Origin: Rhodospirillaceae bacterium UBA6219
GTDB lineage: Bacteria > Pseudomonadota > Alphaproteobacteria > Rhodospirillales > Magnetospirillaceae
DNA length: 56,168 nucleotides
Assembly (NCBI GenBank): GCA_002435715.1
Contig: DISD01000063.1
Coordinates: forward strand, 1,874-58,041
Reading direction: 5' to 3'
Under the pieces are notes generated by a model, which did no database searches, was not told the origin of the DNA, and saw only the letters and a program-made list of their open reading frames with translations. Shown in pieces: positions 34,261 through 40,964 of the stretch. A program made the position numbers and the translations under genes. The stretch's first letter is position 1; each line of letters starts with the position of its first letter.

Positions 34261-34752
34261 TTACGCCCCCGAGGACGACAATTGGCCTGCGGCACTTTGC
34301 AGGTAGTTCTTCAGGCCCAAGCGGTCGAGCAGGCCGACCTGCTGTTCCAGCCAATGCACATGGTCCTGTTCGGTTTCTTCCAGCAGATGCAGCAAGATGC
34401 GCCGGGTGTCGTAATCCCGTTCGGATTCGCACAGCGCAATGGCCGATTTCAGTTCCTCGACCACCTCCAGTTCGTAGGCCAGGTCATTGGCCAACATCGA
34501 CGGCACGTCCTGGCCGATACGCAGGGCGGCCCGGCTGGCCACATCGGGCACGCCTTCCAAGAACAAGATGCGGTTGATCAGCAGACCGGCATGATCCAAT
34601 TCGTCGTGGCGCTCGTGTTCGATGCGCTCGTAAAGGACTTTGAAGCCCCAATTGTCCAACATCCGGGCGTGGACGAAATATTGATCGGCCGCACTCAATT
34701 CACCGGTCAACAGCTTATTGAGAACGCTTATCACTTTCTGGCTGCCGCGCAT
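34261..34752 (-). CDS. bfr: Bacterioferritin, ferroxidase subunit
   Basis: Partner subunit of 163 residues. The ferroxidase ligands are all present: Glu18, Glu51, His54 and Glu94, with the last pair at Glu128 and His131. The heme-ligating Met52 is Leu. It complements exactly the downstream subunit, which keeps Met52 and lacks the ferroxidase ligands. The start at the ATG 34750-34752 is well spaced from AGGAG; a GTG six bases upstream is possible. The gene diverges from bfd across an AT-rich promoter region. Confidence 0.93.
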   Translation of the reverse strand: MRGSQKVISVLNKLLTGELSAADQYFVHARMLDNWGFKVLYERIEHERHDELDHAGLLINRILFLEGVPDVASRAALRIGQDVPSMLANDLAYELEVVEELKSAIALCESERDYDTRRILLHLLEETEQDHVHWLEQQVGLLDRLGLKNYLQSAAGQLSSSGA

Positions 34753-34972
34753 TGTCACTCTCCTGCGATTACTGGGCGTTCGAGGGATAATGAGGCAAGT
34801 GGTTATTTACGACAACTTCTTCCAGATCAGAATAGCCATAAAATTTATGTAATTCCGCAAGTGCTAAATTCTAATTTACTTAATTTGAAACTTTGATCAC
34901 CCCCACATTTTGCGATTGCCTCTTAATTGCGTATTTGATAGCGTGATCCCGTCATCCGACGCGAGGCTGCCC
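34753..34972. promoter_or_regulatory. AT-rich divergent promoter region of bfr and bfd
   Basis: This 220-base stretch separates the bacterioferritin pair from bfd. Its central part (about 34790-34895) is far more AT-rich than the rest of the window and contains short symmetric sequences such as AAATTCTAATTT. It is where iron-responsive control (Fur, Irr or RirA-type) would be expected, but I see no full match to a standard box, so the regulator is not assigned. Confidence 0.5.
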
Positions 34973-35221
34973 ATGTATGTCTGTGTCTGCAACGCCATTA
35001 CCGATCGCGAAGTCCACGCCGCCCTGGCCGGTGGCGCCGCCGGCACCGCCGAAGTGTTCCGTCATTGTGATGCACAAGTGCGCTGCGGCCGCTGCGTCGC
35101 CACCATGCGCAGCATGATCGGCGACCATTCCTGTGCCGGCGAACGCCGCCACGTCACCGACGCCGAGCCGGTGGGCACGGGAAAAGGCACGCACAAGCGC
35201 TGCCGCGATTGCAGCCGCTGA
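34973..35221 (+). CDS. bfd: Bacterioferritin-associated ferredoxin
   Basis: Small [2Fe-2S] protein that reduces the iron core of bacterioferritin to release iron. Cys4, Cys6, Cys38 and Cys41 (YVCVCNAIT and RCGRC) sit at the same positions as in the Escherichia coli protein. At 82 residues it is longer than the usual 64 or so; the extra basic C-terminal tail contains three more cysteines, including a CRDC pair at 77-80. I start it at the ATG at 34973, which places the first cysteine pair correctly. It diverges from the bacterioferritin genes it should serve. Confidence 0.93.
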   Translation: MYVCVCNAITDREVHAALAGGAAGTAEVFRHCDAQVRCGRCVATMRSMIGDHSCAGERRHVTDAEPVGTGKGTHKRCRDCSR

Positions 35222-35229
35222 CCCAGGAT

Positions 35230-35258
35230 TCACAAAGGCCCCCAGTCACAAAGGCCCC
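35230..35258 (+). repeat. Two tandem copies of TCACAAAGGCCCC
   Basis: A 13-base unit occurs at 35230-35242 and again at 35246-35258, a 16-base period, between the bfd stop and a small open frame. It may be a local duplication or a pair of binding sites. Confidence 0.5.
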
Positions 35259-35276
35259 GAGAACGGAACCACGACC

Positions 35277-35411
35277 ATGATGATCTGGCGAAACTTGGAC
35301 AATTCCCTATTGACCAGGATGCTACGCAGCATCGTCGGGCCGCAGACCGCCGCCGCGGGAAAGACCGCCGCGCCGCCCCCGTCTAATCCCCCCAAACCCC
35401 CGGCTGAATAA
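35277..35411 (+). CDS. Possible small protein, 44 residues
   Basis: Short open frame starting MMIWRNLDNSLLTRML and ending in a proline-rich tail. It lies 55 bases after bfd on the same strand and could be its co-transcribed small partner. Its last 29 bases overlap the 3' end of the converging FNR-like gene, and the upstream ribosome site is only a weak purine run. No family is recognised; it may not be a real gene. Confidence 0.35.
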   Translation: MMIWRNLDNSLLTRMLRSIVGPQTAAAGKTAAPPPSNPPKPPAE

Positions 35412-36168
35412 GCTCGGCGGCCTGACGGAAGCGCGCCATGTCGGGAAAGACGGCCTCGTCTCCGTCGACCAACACCAATTGCTCGTCCTCCAACCCGCGC
35501 ATGGAGCGCGAGAACGTCTCGCGCGCGATCCCCGCCAAGGCGGCGATATCCGAGCGCAGCAGCGGCAGCAACAATCGGCAGCCCCCGTTTTCGATCCCTT
35601 CACCGAATTGTCGATAAAGCCGGGCGAAGACCATCAGCATGCGGTCACGCACCGGCTGGGTGGACAAGGCCAGCAACGCATCCTCGGTGGCGCTGAGCTC
35701 GGCCGCCACATGACTGGCGAAGACCCGCTCCAGCGGCGGCAGAGTCATGAATGCCGGACTGACCGCGTCGGCGGGAATGCTGCACAAAACCGCATCCGTG
35801 GCACAAACCGCCGACACGCCGTGAACGCCGCCATCGATATAGGCGCGAAACCCCAAGGTCTGCCCCGGACAGACCATATGGGACACCACCGAAACGCCGT
35901 TGCGGTCCACCTGGCTCAGCAGCACCACACCGCTGAGCAGTCGGTACAGCGACCCCACGGTGTCACCTTGGTGGAACAAGACGCTGCCCCGCGCCCTCTG
36001 CTTGATTCTTTTCCGCTGGTTCAAGGCCGACAAGGCCGCACTTGCATCATCGGGCCAATCGCCGTGCCTGACAATTCCGCAAACGGCACAACTGAGCGAC
36101 AGCAAGTCTTGAACCCCCATTCCCCGCACAGCATCCGAGAGAATCAGGGAATTCGAACAAACACTCAT
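35383..36168 (-). CDS. Crp/Fnr family transcriptional regulator (second of tandem pair)
   Basis: Predicted redox-sensing regulator of 261 residues with an N-terminal cyclic-nucleotide-like beta barrel and a C-terminal helix-turn-helix. The recognition helix IARETFSRSMRGL has the E-x-x-S-R pattern of FNR, so it should read TTGAT-like half-sites. Cysteines are at 4, 27, 30 and 129; C27-x2-C30 and C129 (VLCSIP) match two of the N-terminal ligands and Cys122 of FNR, but the third N-terminal cysteine expected seven residues after the pair is Trp38. Start chosen at ATG 36166-36168, preceded by AAGGA; an in-frame TTG upstream is weaker. It lies 47 bases behind a related regulator. Confidence 0.88.
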   Translation of the reverse strand: MSVCSNSLILSDAVRGMGVQDLLSLSCAVCGIVRHGDWPDDASAALSALNQRKRIKQRARGSVLFHQGDTVGSLYRLLSGVVLLSQVDRNGVSVVSHMVCPGQTLGFRAYIDGGVHGVSAVCATDAVLCSIPADAVSPAFMTLPPLERVFASHVAAELSATEDALLALSTQPVRDRMLMVFARLYRQFGEGIENGGCRLLLPLLRSDIAALAGIARETFSRSMRGLEDEQLVLVDGDEAVFPDMARFRQAAELIQPGVWGD

Positions 36169-36215
36169 ATCGGTTCCTTCGCTTTTCACGAACGAACACC
36201 CATCCGCAGCCAAGA

Positions 36216-36968
36216 CTACTCTCTTTGAGTGATCGCATCCACTTCCAAACTAAAGGCCTCGCGCGACGGAAGCAGGATGTTTTTTCTGTTAAAATGCGCC
36301 AGATCTTCTTCTTGCAAATGGCGGATACAGCGGGAAATGGTTTCGGGGGCCATGCCCGCCAACGACGCCATGTCCAACCGTTTCAGGGGATTGTCGATCA
36401 GCCAGCCATCCCCCTTCGGCATTCCGAAGGCCTGAACCATGCGGTCCAGCAAAAGCACCAGACGGTCCCGCACCCCCAAGCTGATCACTTGCATCAAGCG
36501 TTCGCGCATCAACCCCAATTCCTGGGTCAGGTCGCGCAGGAAAACCCGTTCCAGCGGGCGATGGGCGGCAAAGGTCTGTTCGGCCAACACCGACGGGATA
36601 CGGCACAGCACCGAATCCCGGGCACAACGGGCGGTGGCGCGATGATTGCGCCCCTCGGCCATGGCCCGGAACCCCACCGAACGGCCCGGGACCACCAAAT
36701 GAACCGCCAGACGACGGCCGGCGGTTTGGTCGCGATATAAAACCACCGCCCCCGAGACCAGCAGATAAAGCGCGTCCACCGCCTCGCCTTCGCGAAACAA
36801 CACCCCGCCCCGCGGCACATGGATGGCATCCCGCGCCGACAGGAACCGTTCCACCAGCTCAGCCGGCGCCCCCGCCCAAACATCCGGAGCCAGGATGGGA
36901 CAATTGCGGCAATTGGGGCCGACCTTGGCAGCCAAGAATGAAGGTGAATGGCAGGCACAGCTTTGCAT
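36216..36968 (-). CDS. Crp/Fnr family transcriptional regulator (first of tandem pair)
   Basis: FNR-like regulator of 250 residues and probable paralogue of the next gene. The helix-turn-helix MAPETISRCIRHL carries E-x-x-S-R as in FNR (VETISR). Cysteines lie at 4, 6, 20, 23, 115 and 122; Cys20, Cys23 and Cys122 have the same numbers as the FNR cluster ligands, while the position of the third N-terminal cysteine of the FnrL pattern (C-x2-C-x7-C) is Trp31. Cys4 or Cys6 could supply a fourth ligand, so an oxygen-labile iron-sulfur cluster is plausible but not certain. A perfect FNR-type palindrome lies 34 bases upstream of the ATG. Confidence 0.9.
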   Translation of the reverse strand: MQSCACHSPSFLAAKVGPNCRNCPILAPDVWAGAPAELVERFLSARDAIHVPRGGVLFREGEAVDALYLLVSGAVVLYRDQTAGRRLAVHLVVPGRSVGFRAMAEGRNHRATARCARDSVLCRIPSVLAEQTFAAHRPLERVFLRDLTQELGLMRERLMQVISLGVRDRLVLLLDRMVQAFGMPKGDGWLIDNPLKRLDMASLAGMAPETISRCIRHLQEEDLAHFNRKNILLPSREAFSLEVDAITQRE

Positions 36969-37002
36969 GCCCCCAGGCTACGCCGCCCCACCAAGGGCGG
37001 GA

Positions 37003-37018
37003 CTTGACCGCGGTCAAG
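37003..37018. promoter_or_regulatory. FNR-type palindrome upstream of the tandem regulators
   Basis: CTTGACCGCGGTCAAG is a perfect 16-base palindrome whose core TTGAC-N4-GTCAA differs from the FNR consensus TTGAT-N4-ATCAA by one symmetric base. It lies 34 bases upstream of the start of the first FNR-like gene, where it could overlap the promoter and serve autoregulation. It is six bases downstream of the stop of the extensin-like gene. Binding is inference. Confidence 0.65.
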
Positions 37019-37024
37019 AAAATC

Positions 37025-37693
37025 TCAATAGCCGCAAAGGGTATAAGGCCCGATGTCCAAATGCAGGTGGTCGGCATGCAGGCGGTCGTGATTGGGCGTC
37101 AAGATGACGTTGAACACCGAACACGATTGACGCGCCACTTGCTGCAGGAAGGTGGATTTGGCCCCCTTGCCGCGCCAATCCTTTTTCACCGACACCATGG
37201 TTCCGTCATCCAGCTCGAAGGCCAGGATGTCGATGGCGCGCCCCTTGGAATGTTCGGACAACCGCCCCCCACGGCTGCCGCCCAAGGACGCCGCCACCTT
37301 GGTCTGGGTCCGCCGCACCCGGCAATCATAGGTTCCGGCATGGTGGATGCGGCGCACCCCCTGGCCGAAACTGGCCAAGGCGGCGGGCTGCACCACATCC
37401 GCTTCGAAATGACCGATGGTGCGCGCCATCGGGCACGACACCACGCCGGGGCGATTCCAAGAACTGCCGGTAGCGCTGACCTTCACCGGATTGTCGATGC
37501 CACAGCCTTGATCGGTGTCACCAAAAGCGGCCACCGCCTGATACTGGATGCGCATTCCCTGCAATTCCGACAGACAGACGGCGTCGGGATCTTGCAACTG
37601 CACCGGCGGCGGGGCCTGCACGATACGGGCGGGCGGCTGGGCGCAAGCGGCCAGGGTGGCCAGAACCACCATCAGGACGATTCGCTGCAGCAT
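37025..37693 (-). CDS. Extensin-like family lipoprotein
   Basis: Predicted outer-envelope lipoprotein of 222 residues with a C-terminal extensin-like domain related to metal-dependent D,D-peptidases. The signal peptide ends in a lipobox (ATLAAC, Cys about residue 17). The domain shows SEHSKGRAIDI and LHADHLHLDIG, providing the H-x6-D and H-x-H metal ligands typical of the peptidase fold, and several cysteines likely in disulfides. A role in peptidoglycan trimming is plausible but unproven. Start at ATG 37691-37693, preceded by GGGGAG. Confidence 0.85.
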   Translation of the reverse strand: MLQRIVLMVVLATLAACAQPPARIVQAPPPVQLQDPDAVCLSELQGMRIQYQAVAAFGDTDQGCGIDNPVKVSATGSSWNRPGVVSCPMARTIGHFEADVVQPAALASFGQGVRRIHHAGTYDCRVRRTQTKVAASLGGSRGGRLSEHSKGRAIDILAFELDDGTMVSVKKDWRGKGAKSTFLQQVARQSCSVFNVILTPNHDRLHADHLHLDIGPYTLCGY

Positions 37694-37780
37694 CTTCGGA
37701 CTCCCCTGGAACACGGACAGGGGATTCTAACGATCCGAAATATAAAAAATCAACATTTCCATTGGGATGTCAGACGTTTT

Positions 37781-38581
37781 TCAAGCTGAAAGGAAATTCA
37801 GGGCCACAACCCCCGCCCCCAGCATGATTCGCCAGACGTAAAACGGCTGGAACGTATGCCGCCCCAGCCAGCTCAGCATAAGCCCCGCCGCCAGCCAGGC
37901 CATGAAGGCCGCCAACAGTGTCGCCAGCAACAGGTCGCCGGAAAAGATCAGCACCGTTTGGCTGGACAATTGCCACAGCTTGAACGCCCCCAGCCCCAGC
38001 AACGCGGGAACCCCCAGCAGCAGGGCCAGACGGGCGGCGTCGCGACGCTCGTAACCGACAAGACGGGCGGCGGTGACGACAATGCCGGTGCGCGACACGC
38101 CAGGCACCAAGGCCAGCAATTGCAGCAGCCCGAACAACACCGCCCCCAGCATCCCCTGATGCTCGATGCGGCGCACCGTCACCCCCCAGCGGTCGGCCAG
38201 GGCCAACAACACGCCAAATCCCAGCAGGCAGGCAGCAGCCAAGAGCTGCCCATGGGGCAGCGTCAATTCGCTGAGAATCCAAAAACCCAACAAGCCGGCC
38301 GGCAGCGATGCCGCCAGCAAGGCCAGGAACAGACGACCGCCCGGATCGGACTTGCCTTTGACCATCCGGCCGATGCCCACCGCCATGGCCCAGACGTCAC
38401 GCCACAACCACAAGGCCAAACCCAACCCCATGCCCAGATGCGCCGCCACCGACACGGCGGCAAAGGCCATCGGATCGCCGGCCAAACCGGTGAACAACGC
38501 GAAATGGCCACTGGCCGACAAGGGAAGCACCCCCGCCAGCGCCTGGATCACCGCGATCAGCACAATATCCAGATAGGTCAT
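37781..38581 (-). CDS. UppP/BacA-like undecaprenyl-diphosphatase paralogue, divergent active site
   Basis: Integral membrane protein of 266 residues with about eight helices, clearly of the UppP family: VLPLSASGH near the start, PGVSRTGIVVTAARLVGYER and LLLGVPALLGLGAFKLW. UppP recycles the undecaprenyl lipid carrier for peptidoglycan and LPS. In the first motif (E-G-x-T-E-F-L-P in active enzymes) the two catalytic glutamates are Gln13 and Gly17 here, while the arginine of the SR(S/T)G motif is kept. It may therefore be an inactive or altered paralogue, with the true UppP elsewhere. Confidence 0.85.
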   Translation of the reverse strand: MTYLDIVLIAVIQALAGVLPLSASGHFALFTGLAGDPMAFAAVSVAAHLGMGLGLALWLWRDVWAMAVGIGRMVKGKSDPGGRLFLALLAASLPAGLLGFWILSELTLPHGQLLAAACLLGFGVLLALADRWGVTVRRIEHQGMLGAVLFGLLQLLALVPGVSRTGIVVTAARLVGYERRDAARLALLLGVPALLGLGAFKLWQLSSQTVLIFSGDLLLATLLAAFMAWLAAGLMLSWLGRHTFQPFYVWRIMLGAGVVALNFLSA

Positions 38582-38846
38582 CGCCTGCTTCCTTCCGCCT
38601 GGCGCCTATATAGCATCGCCAGCCCTAAGACAGGAACCTGGAGCATTGTACCATTTTGGTACCAGTTACGTTTTGAGACGATCCCCAGAAGCGATTACAC
38701 CCATGCGATTTTCGAAATCAGCCGAAATATAGGTCAGTATACGGTAACCATGTGTGCGATTTTAGTGGAAACGCAGATTTCCTTCGTCGTATAAATCCTG
38801 CCGCCCAAATAGGCATCTCGCCCTTTGCCCAAAAAAAGGCCCGGCC
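38582..38846. other. Intergenic region between uppP-like gene and gltD
   Basis: This 265-base region must carry the promoters of the uppP-like gene and of the gltD-gst-gltB operon. Two perfect small inverted repeats are present: GTACCA-TTT-TGGTAC (38648-38662) and GATTT-TCG-AAATC (38707-38719). Neither fits a known NtrC or Lrp site, and I see no clear -24/-12 promoter. No gene longer than 20 codons is convincing. Confidence 0.45.
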
Positions 38847-40283
38847 ATGACCCGCAAAATGCTTCAGTTCACCCGGCTTGACCAAAAGCAGCCCGACAAG
38901 CGCCCGGCGCCCCAGCGCAAGGGTGACTTCGCCGAGATCAGCCTGGCCTTCGACGTTGACCGCGCCGGCGAGCAATCGTCGCGCTGCGAGCAATGCGGCA
39001 TTCCGTTCTGCCAGATCGGCTGCCCGCTGGGGAACAACATCCCCGACTGGCTGATGCTGAACGCCCAGGGACGCATGGAAGAAGCCTATGCCATGTCGTC
39101 GGCGACCAACACCTTCCCGGAAATCTGCGGCCGCATCTGCCCGCAGGACCGCCTGTGCGAAGGCAAATGCGTGCTGGAACAATCCACCCACAACGCGGTG
39201 ACCATCGGCGCCATCGAAAAGCACGTCACCGAATTCGCCTTCACCCAGGGCTGGGTGACGCCACCCAGGCCTTATAAGGAACTGGCCCAGTCGGTGGGCA
39301 TCATCGGCGGCGGCCCCGGCGGCTTGGCGGCGGCGGAAAGCTTGCGCAAGAAGGGCTATCAGGTCACCGTCTACGACCGTCACGACCGCATGGGCGGCCT
39401 GCTGATCTATGGTATCCCCGGCTTCAAGCTGGAAAAGAGTGTGGTCGAACGCCGCACCCAATTGCTGGCCCAAGCCGGCATCAAGCTGGAATGCGGCGTG
39501 GATGTGGGCAAGAACGTCAGCTTTGAAGACCTGCATGACCGCCATGACGCCATCTTGGTGGCCACCGGCGTCTACAAGGGCCGCGACCTGGGCATCAAGG
39601 GCGACAAGCTGACCGGCGTGCATGCCGCGCTCGATTACCTGATCGCCCAGAACAAGGTGGGGCTGGGCGACAGCGTCGCCGCCTTCGACGACGGCACCTT
39701 GAACGCCAAGGGCAAGAACGTGGTGGTCATCGGCGGCGGCGACACCGCCATGGATTGCGTGCGCACCGCCATCCGCCAGGGCGCCAAGTCGGTGAAGTGC
39801 CTGTATCGCCGCGACCGCGCCAACATGCCCGGTTCGCAGCGCGAAGTCGCCCATGCCGAGGAAGAAGGCGCCGAATTCGTCTGGATGGCGGCGCCGACCG
39901 CCGTACTGGGCAAGGACAAGGCCACCGGCGTTGCCGCCATCCGCATGCATCTGGGGGTGGCCGATGCCTCGGGCCGTCAGACTCCCCAGCCCATCGAGGG
40001 ATCGGAATTCGAAGTCAAGGCCGACATGGTGATCAAGGCCCTGGGCTTCGACCCCGAGGACATTCCCGCCGCCTTCGGCGAAAAGCGCCTGGACGTCACC
40101 CGTTGGGGTACCCTGGTGATGGACGAGCGCACCCACATGACCACGCTGGACGGGGTCTTCGCCGCCGGTGACATCGTGCGCGGCGCCTCCCTGGTGGTGT
40201 GGGCGATCAAGGACGGCCGTGACGCGGCCGAATCCATGGATCGCTACCTGAAGGTCAAAAGCCGCGTGGCGGCGGCGGAGTAA
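38847..40283 (+). CDS. gltD: Glutamate synthase (NADPH) small subunit
   Basis: FAD- and iron-sulfur-containing subunit that passes electrons from NADPH to the large subunit in ammonia assimilation. The 478-residue protein has N-terminal cysteine clusters (CEQCGIPFCQIGCPLGNN and CGRICPQDRLCEGKC) for two 4Fe-4S centres, the FAD motif GIIGGGPGGLAAAESL, and the NADPH motif VVVIGGGDTAMDC with LYRRDRANMPGS. A C-terminal FAD contact is seen in GVFAAGDIVRGASLVVWAI. It precedes gltB, but a glutathione S-transferase gene is placed between them. Confidence 0.97.
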   Translation: MTRKMLQFTRLDQKQPDKRPAPQRKGDFAEISLAFDVDRAGEQSSRCEQCGIPFCQIGCPLGNNIPDWLMLNAQGRMEEAYAMSSATNTFPEICGRICPQDRLCEGKCVLEQSTHNAVTIGAIEKHVTEFAFTQGWVTPPRPYKELAQSVGIIGGGPGGLAAAESLRKKGYQVTVYDRHDRMGGLLIYGIPGFKLEKSVVERRTQLLAQAGIKLECGVDVGKNVSFEDLHDRHDAILVATGVYKGRDLGIKGDKLTGVHAALDYLIAQNKVGLGDSVAAFDDGTLNAKGKNVVVIGGGDTAMDCVRTAIRQGAKSVKCLYRRDRANMPGSQREVAHAEEEGAEFVWMAAPTAVLGKDKATGVAAIRMHLGVADASGRQTPQPIEGSEFEVKADMVIKALGFDPEDIPAAFGEKRLDVTRWGTLVMDERTHMTTLDGVFAAGDIVRGASLVVWAIKDGRDAAESMDRYLKVKSRVAAAE

Positions 40284-40288
40284 GGCCC

Positions 40289-40900
40289 ATGCCGATCCTT
40301 TACGACAACCCCGTATCCCGCAACGGCTACAAGGCCCGCCTGCTGGCCAGCCATCTGGGCCTGTCCCTGCAGGTGGTGTCCAAGGACCTGCGGGCGGGCG
40401 AATCCCGCCAGGCGGATTTCCTGGCCAAGAACGCCGCCGGCAAGGTGCCGGTCCTGGAACTGGAGGACGGCACCTGCCTGCCGGAATCCAACGCCATCGT
40501 GTTGTTCCTGGCCGAGGGCTCGGCCCTGCTGCCCGTCGACACGCTGGAACGCGCCCAGGTACTGCGCTGGATGTTCTTCGAACAAAGCCAGTTGCTGCCC
40601 AATATCGGCTTGGCACGCATGCTGAAGCTCACCGGCCGCGACGCCCAGCGCCCCGACGTCTATGCCCAGCGCATCGAGGCCGGCCAGGACGCGCTGGCGG
40701 CGCTTGACCGCCACTTGGCCGGCAACGACTGGGCCGCCCTGGGACGCTTCACCGTCGCCGACATCGTGCTTTACGCCTATGCCAGCGTCGCCGAGGTCGC
40801 GGGCTTCGACATGGCCGCCTATCCCGCCGTCGTCGCCTGGCGCCGCCGGGTCGAGGCCTTGCCCGCCCACATCGCGTCCGATTGGGGTTTCGCCGCCTGA
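40289..40900 (+). CDS. Glutathione S-transferase family protein
   Basis: Soluble 203-residue protein with the thioredoxin-like N-terminal domain (PILYDNPVSRNGYKARLL) that binds glutathione, including the cis-proline in GKVPVLEL and the ESNAIVLFL motif, and an all-helical C-terminal domain with the structural motif FTVADIVLYAY. The likely active residue near the start is Ser10 or Asn12. It starts five bases after the gltD stop and lies 64 bases before gltB, so it is probably co-transcribed with glutamate synthase; its substrate is unknown. Confidence 0.9.
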   Translation: MPILYDNPVSRNGYKARLLASHLGLSLQVVSKDLRAGESRQADFLAKNAAGKVPVLELEDGTCLPESNAIVLFLAEGSALLPVDTLERAQVLRWMFFEQSQLLPNIGLARMLKLTGRDAQRPDVYAQRIEAGQDALAALDRHLAGNDWAALGRFTVADIVLYAYASVAEVAGFDMAAYPAVVAWRRRVEALPAHIASDWGFAA

Positions 40901-40964
40901 CCACGTCACGCCGGCCACCTTGTAACTGATTTCGGGCAGCCGCCCGTCACCGATGGAGAACACC

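Noticed and set aside
34890..34960. TTGAT-like sequences before bfd as FNR sites
   Set aside because: Half-sites such as TTTGATCAC and TTGATAGCG lack a matching second half at the right spacing.
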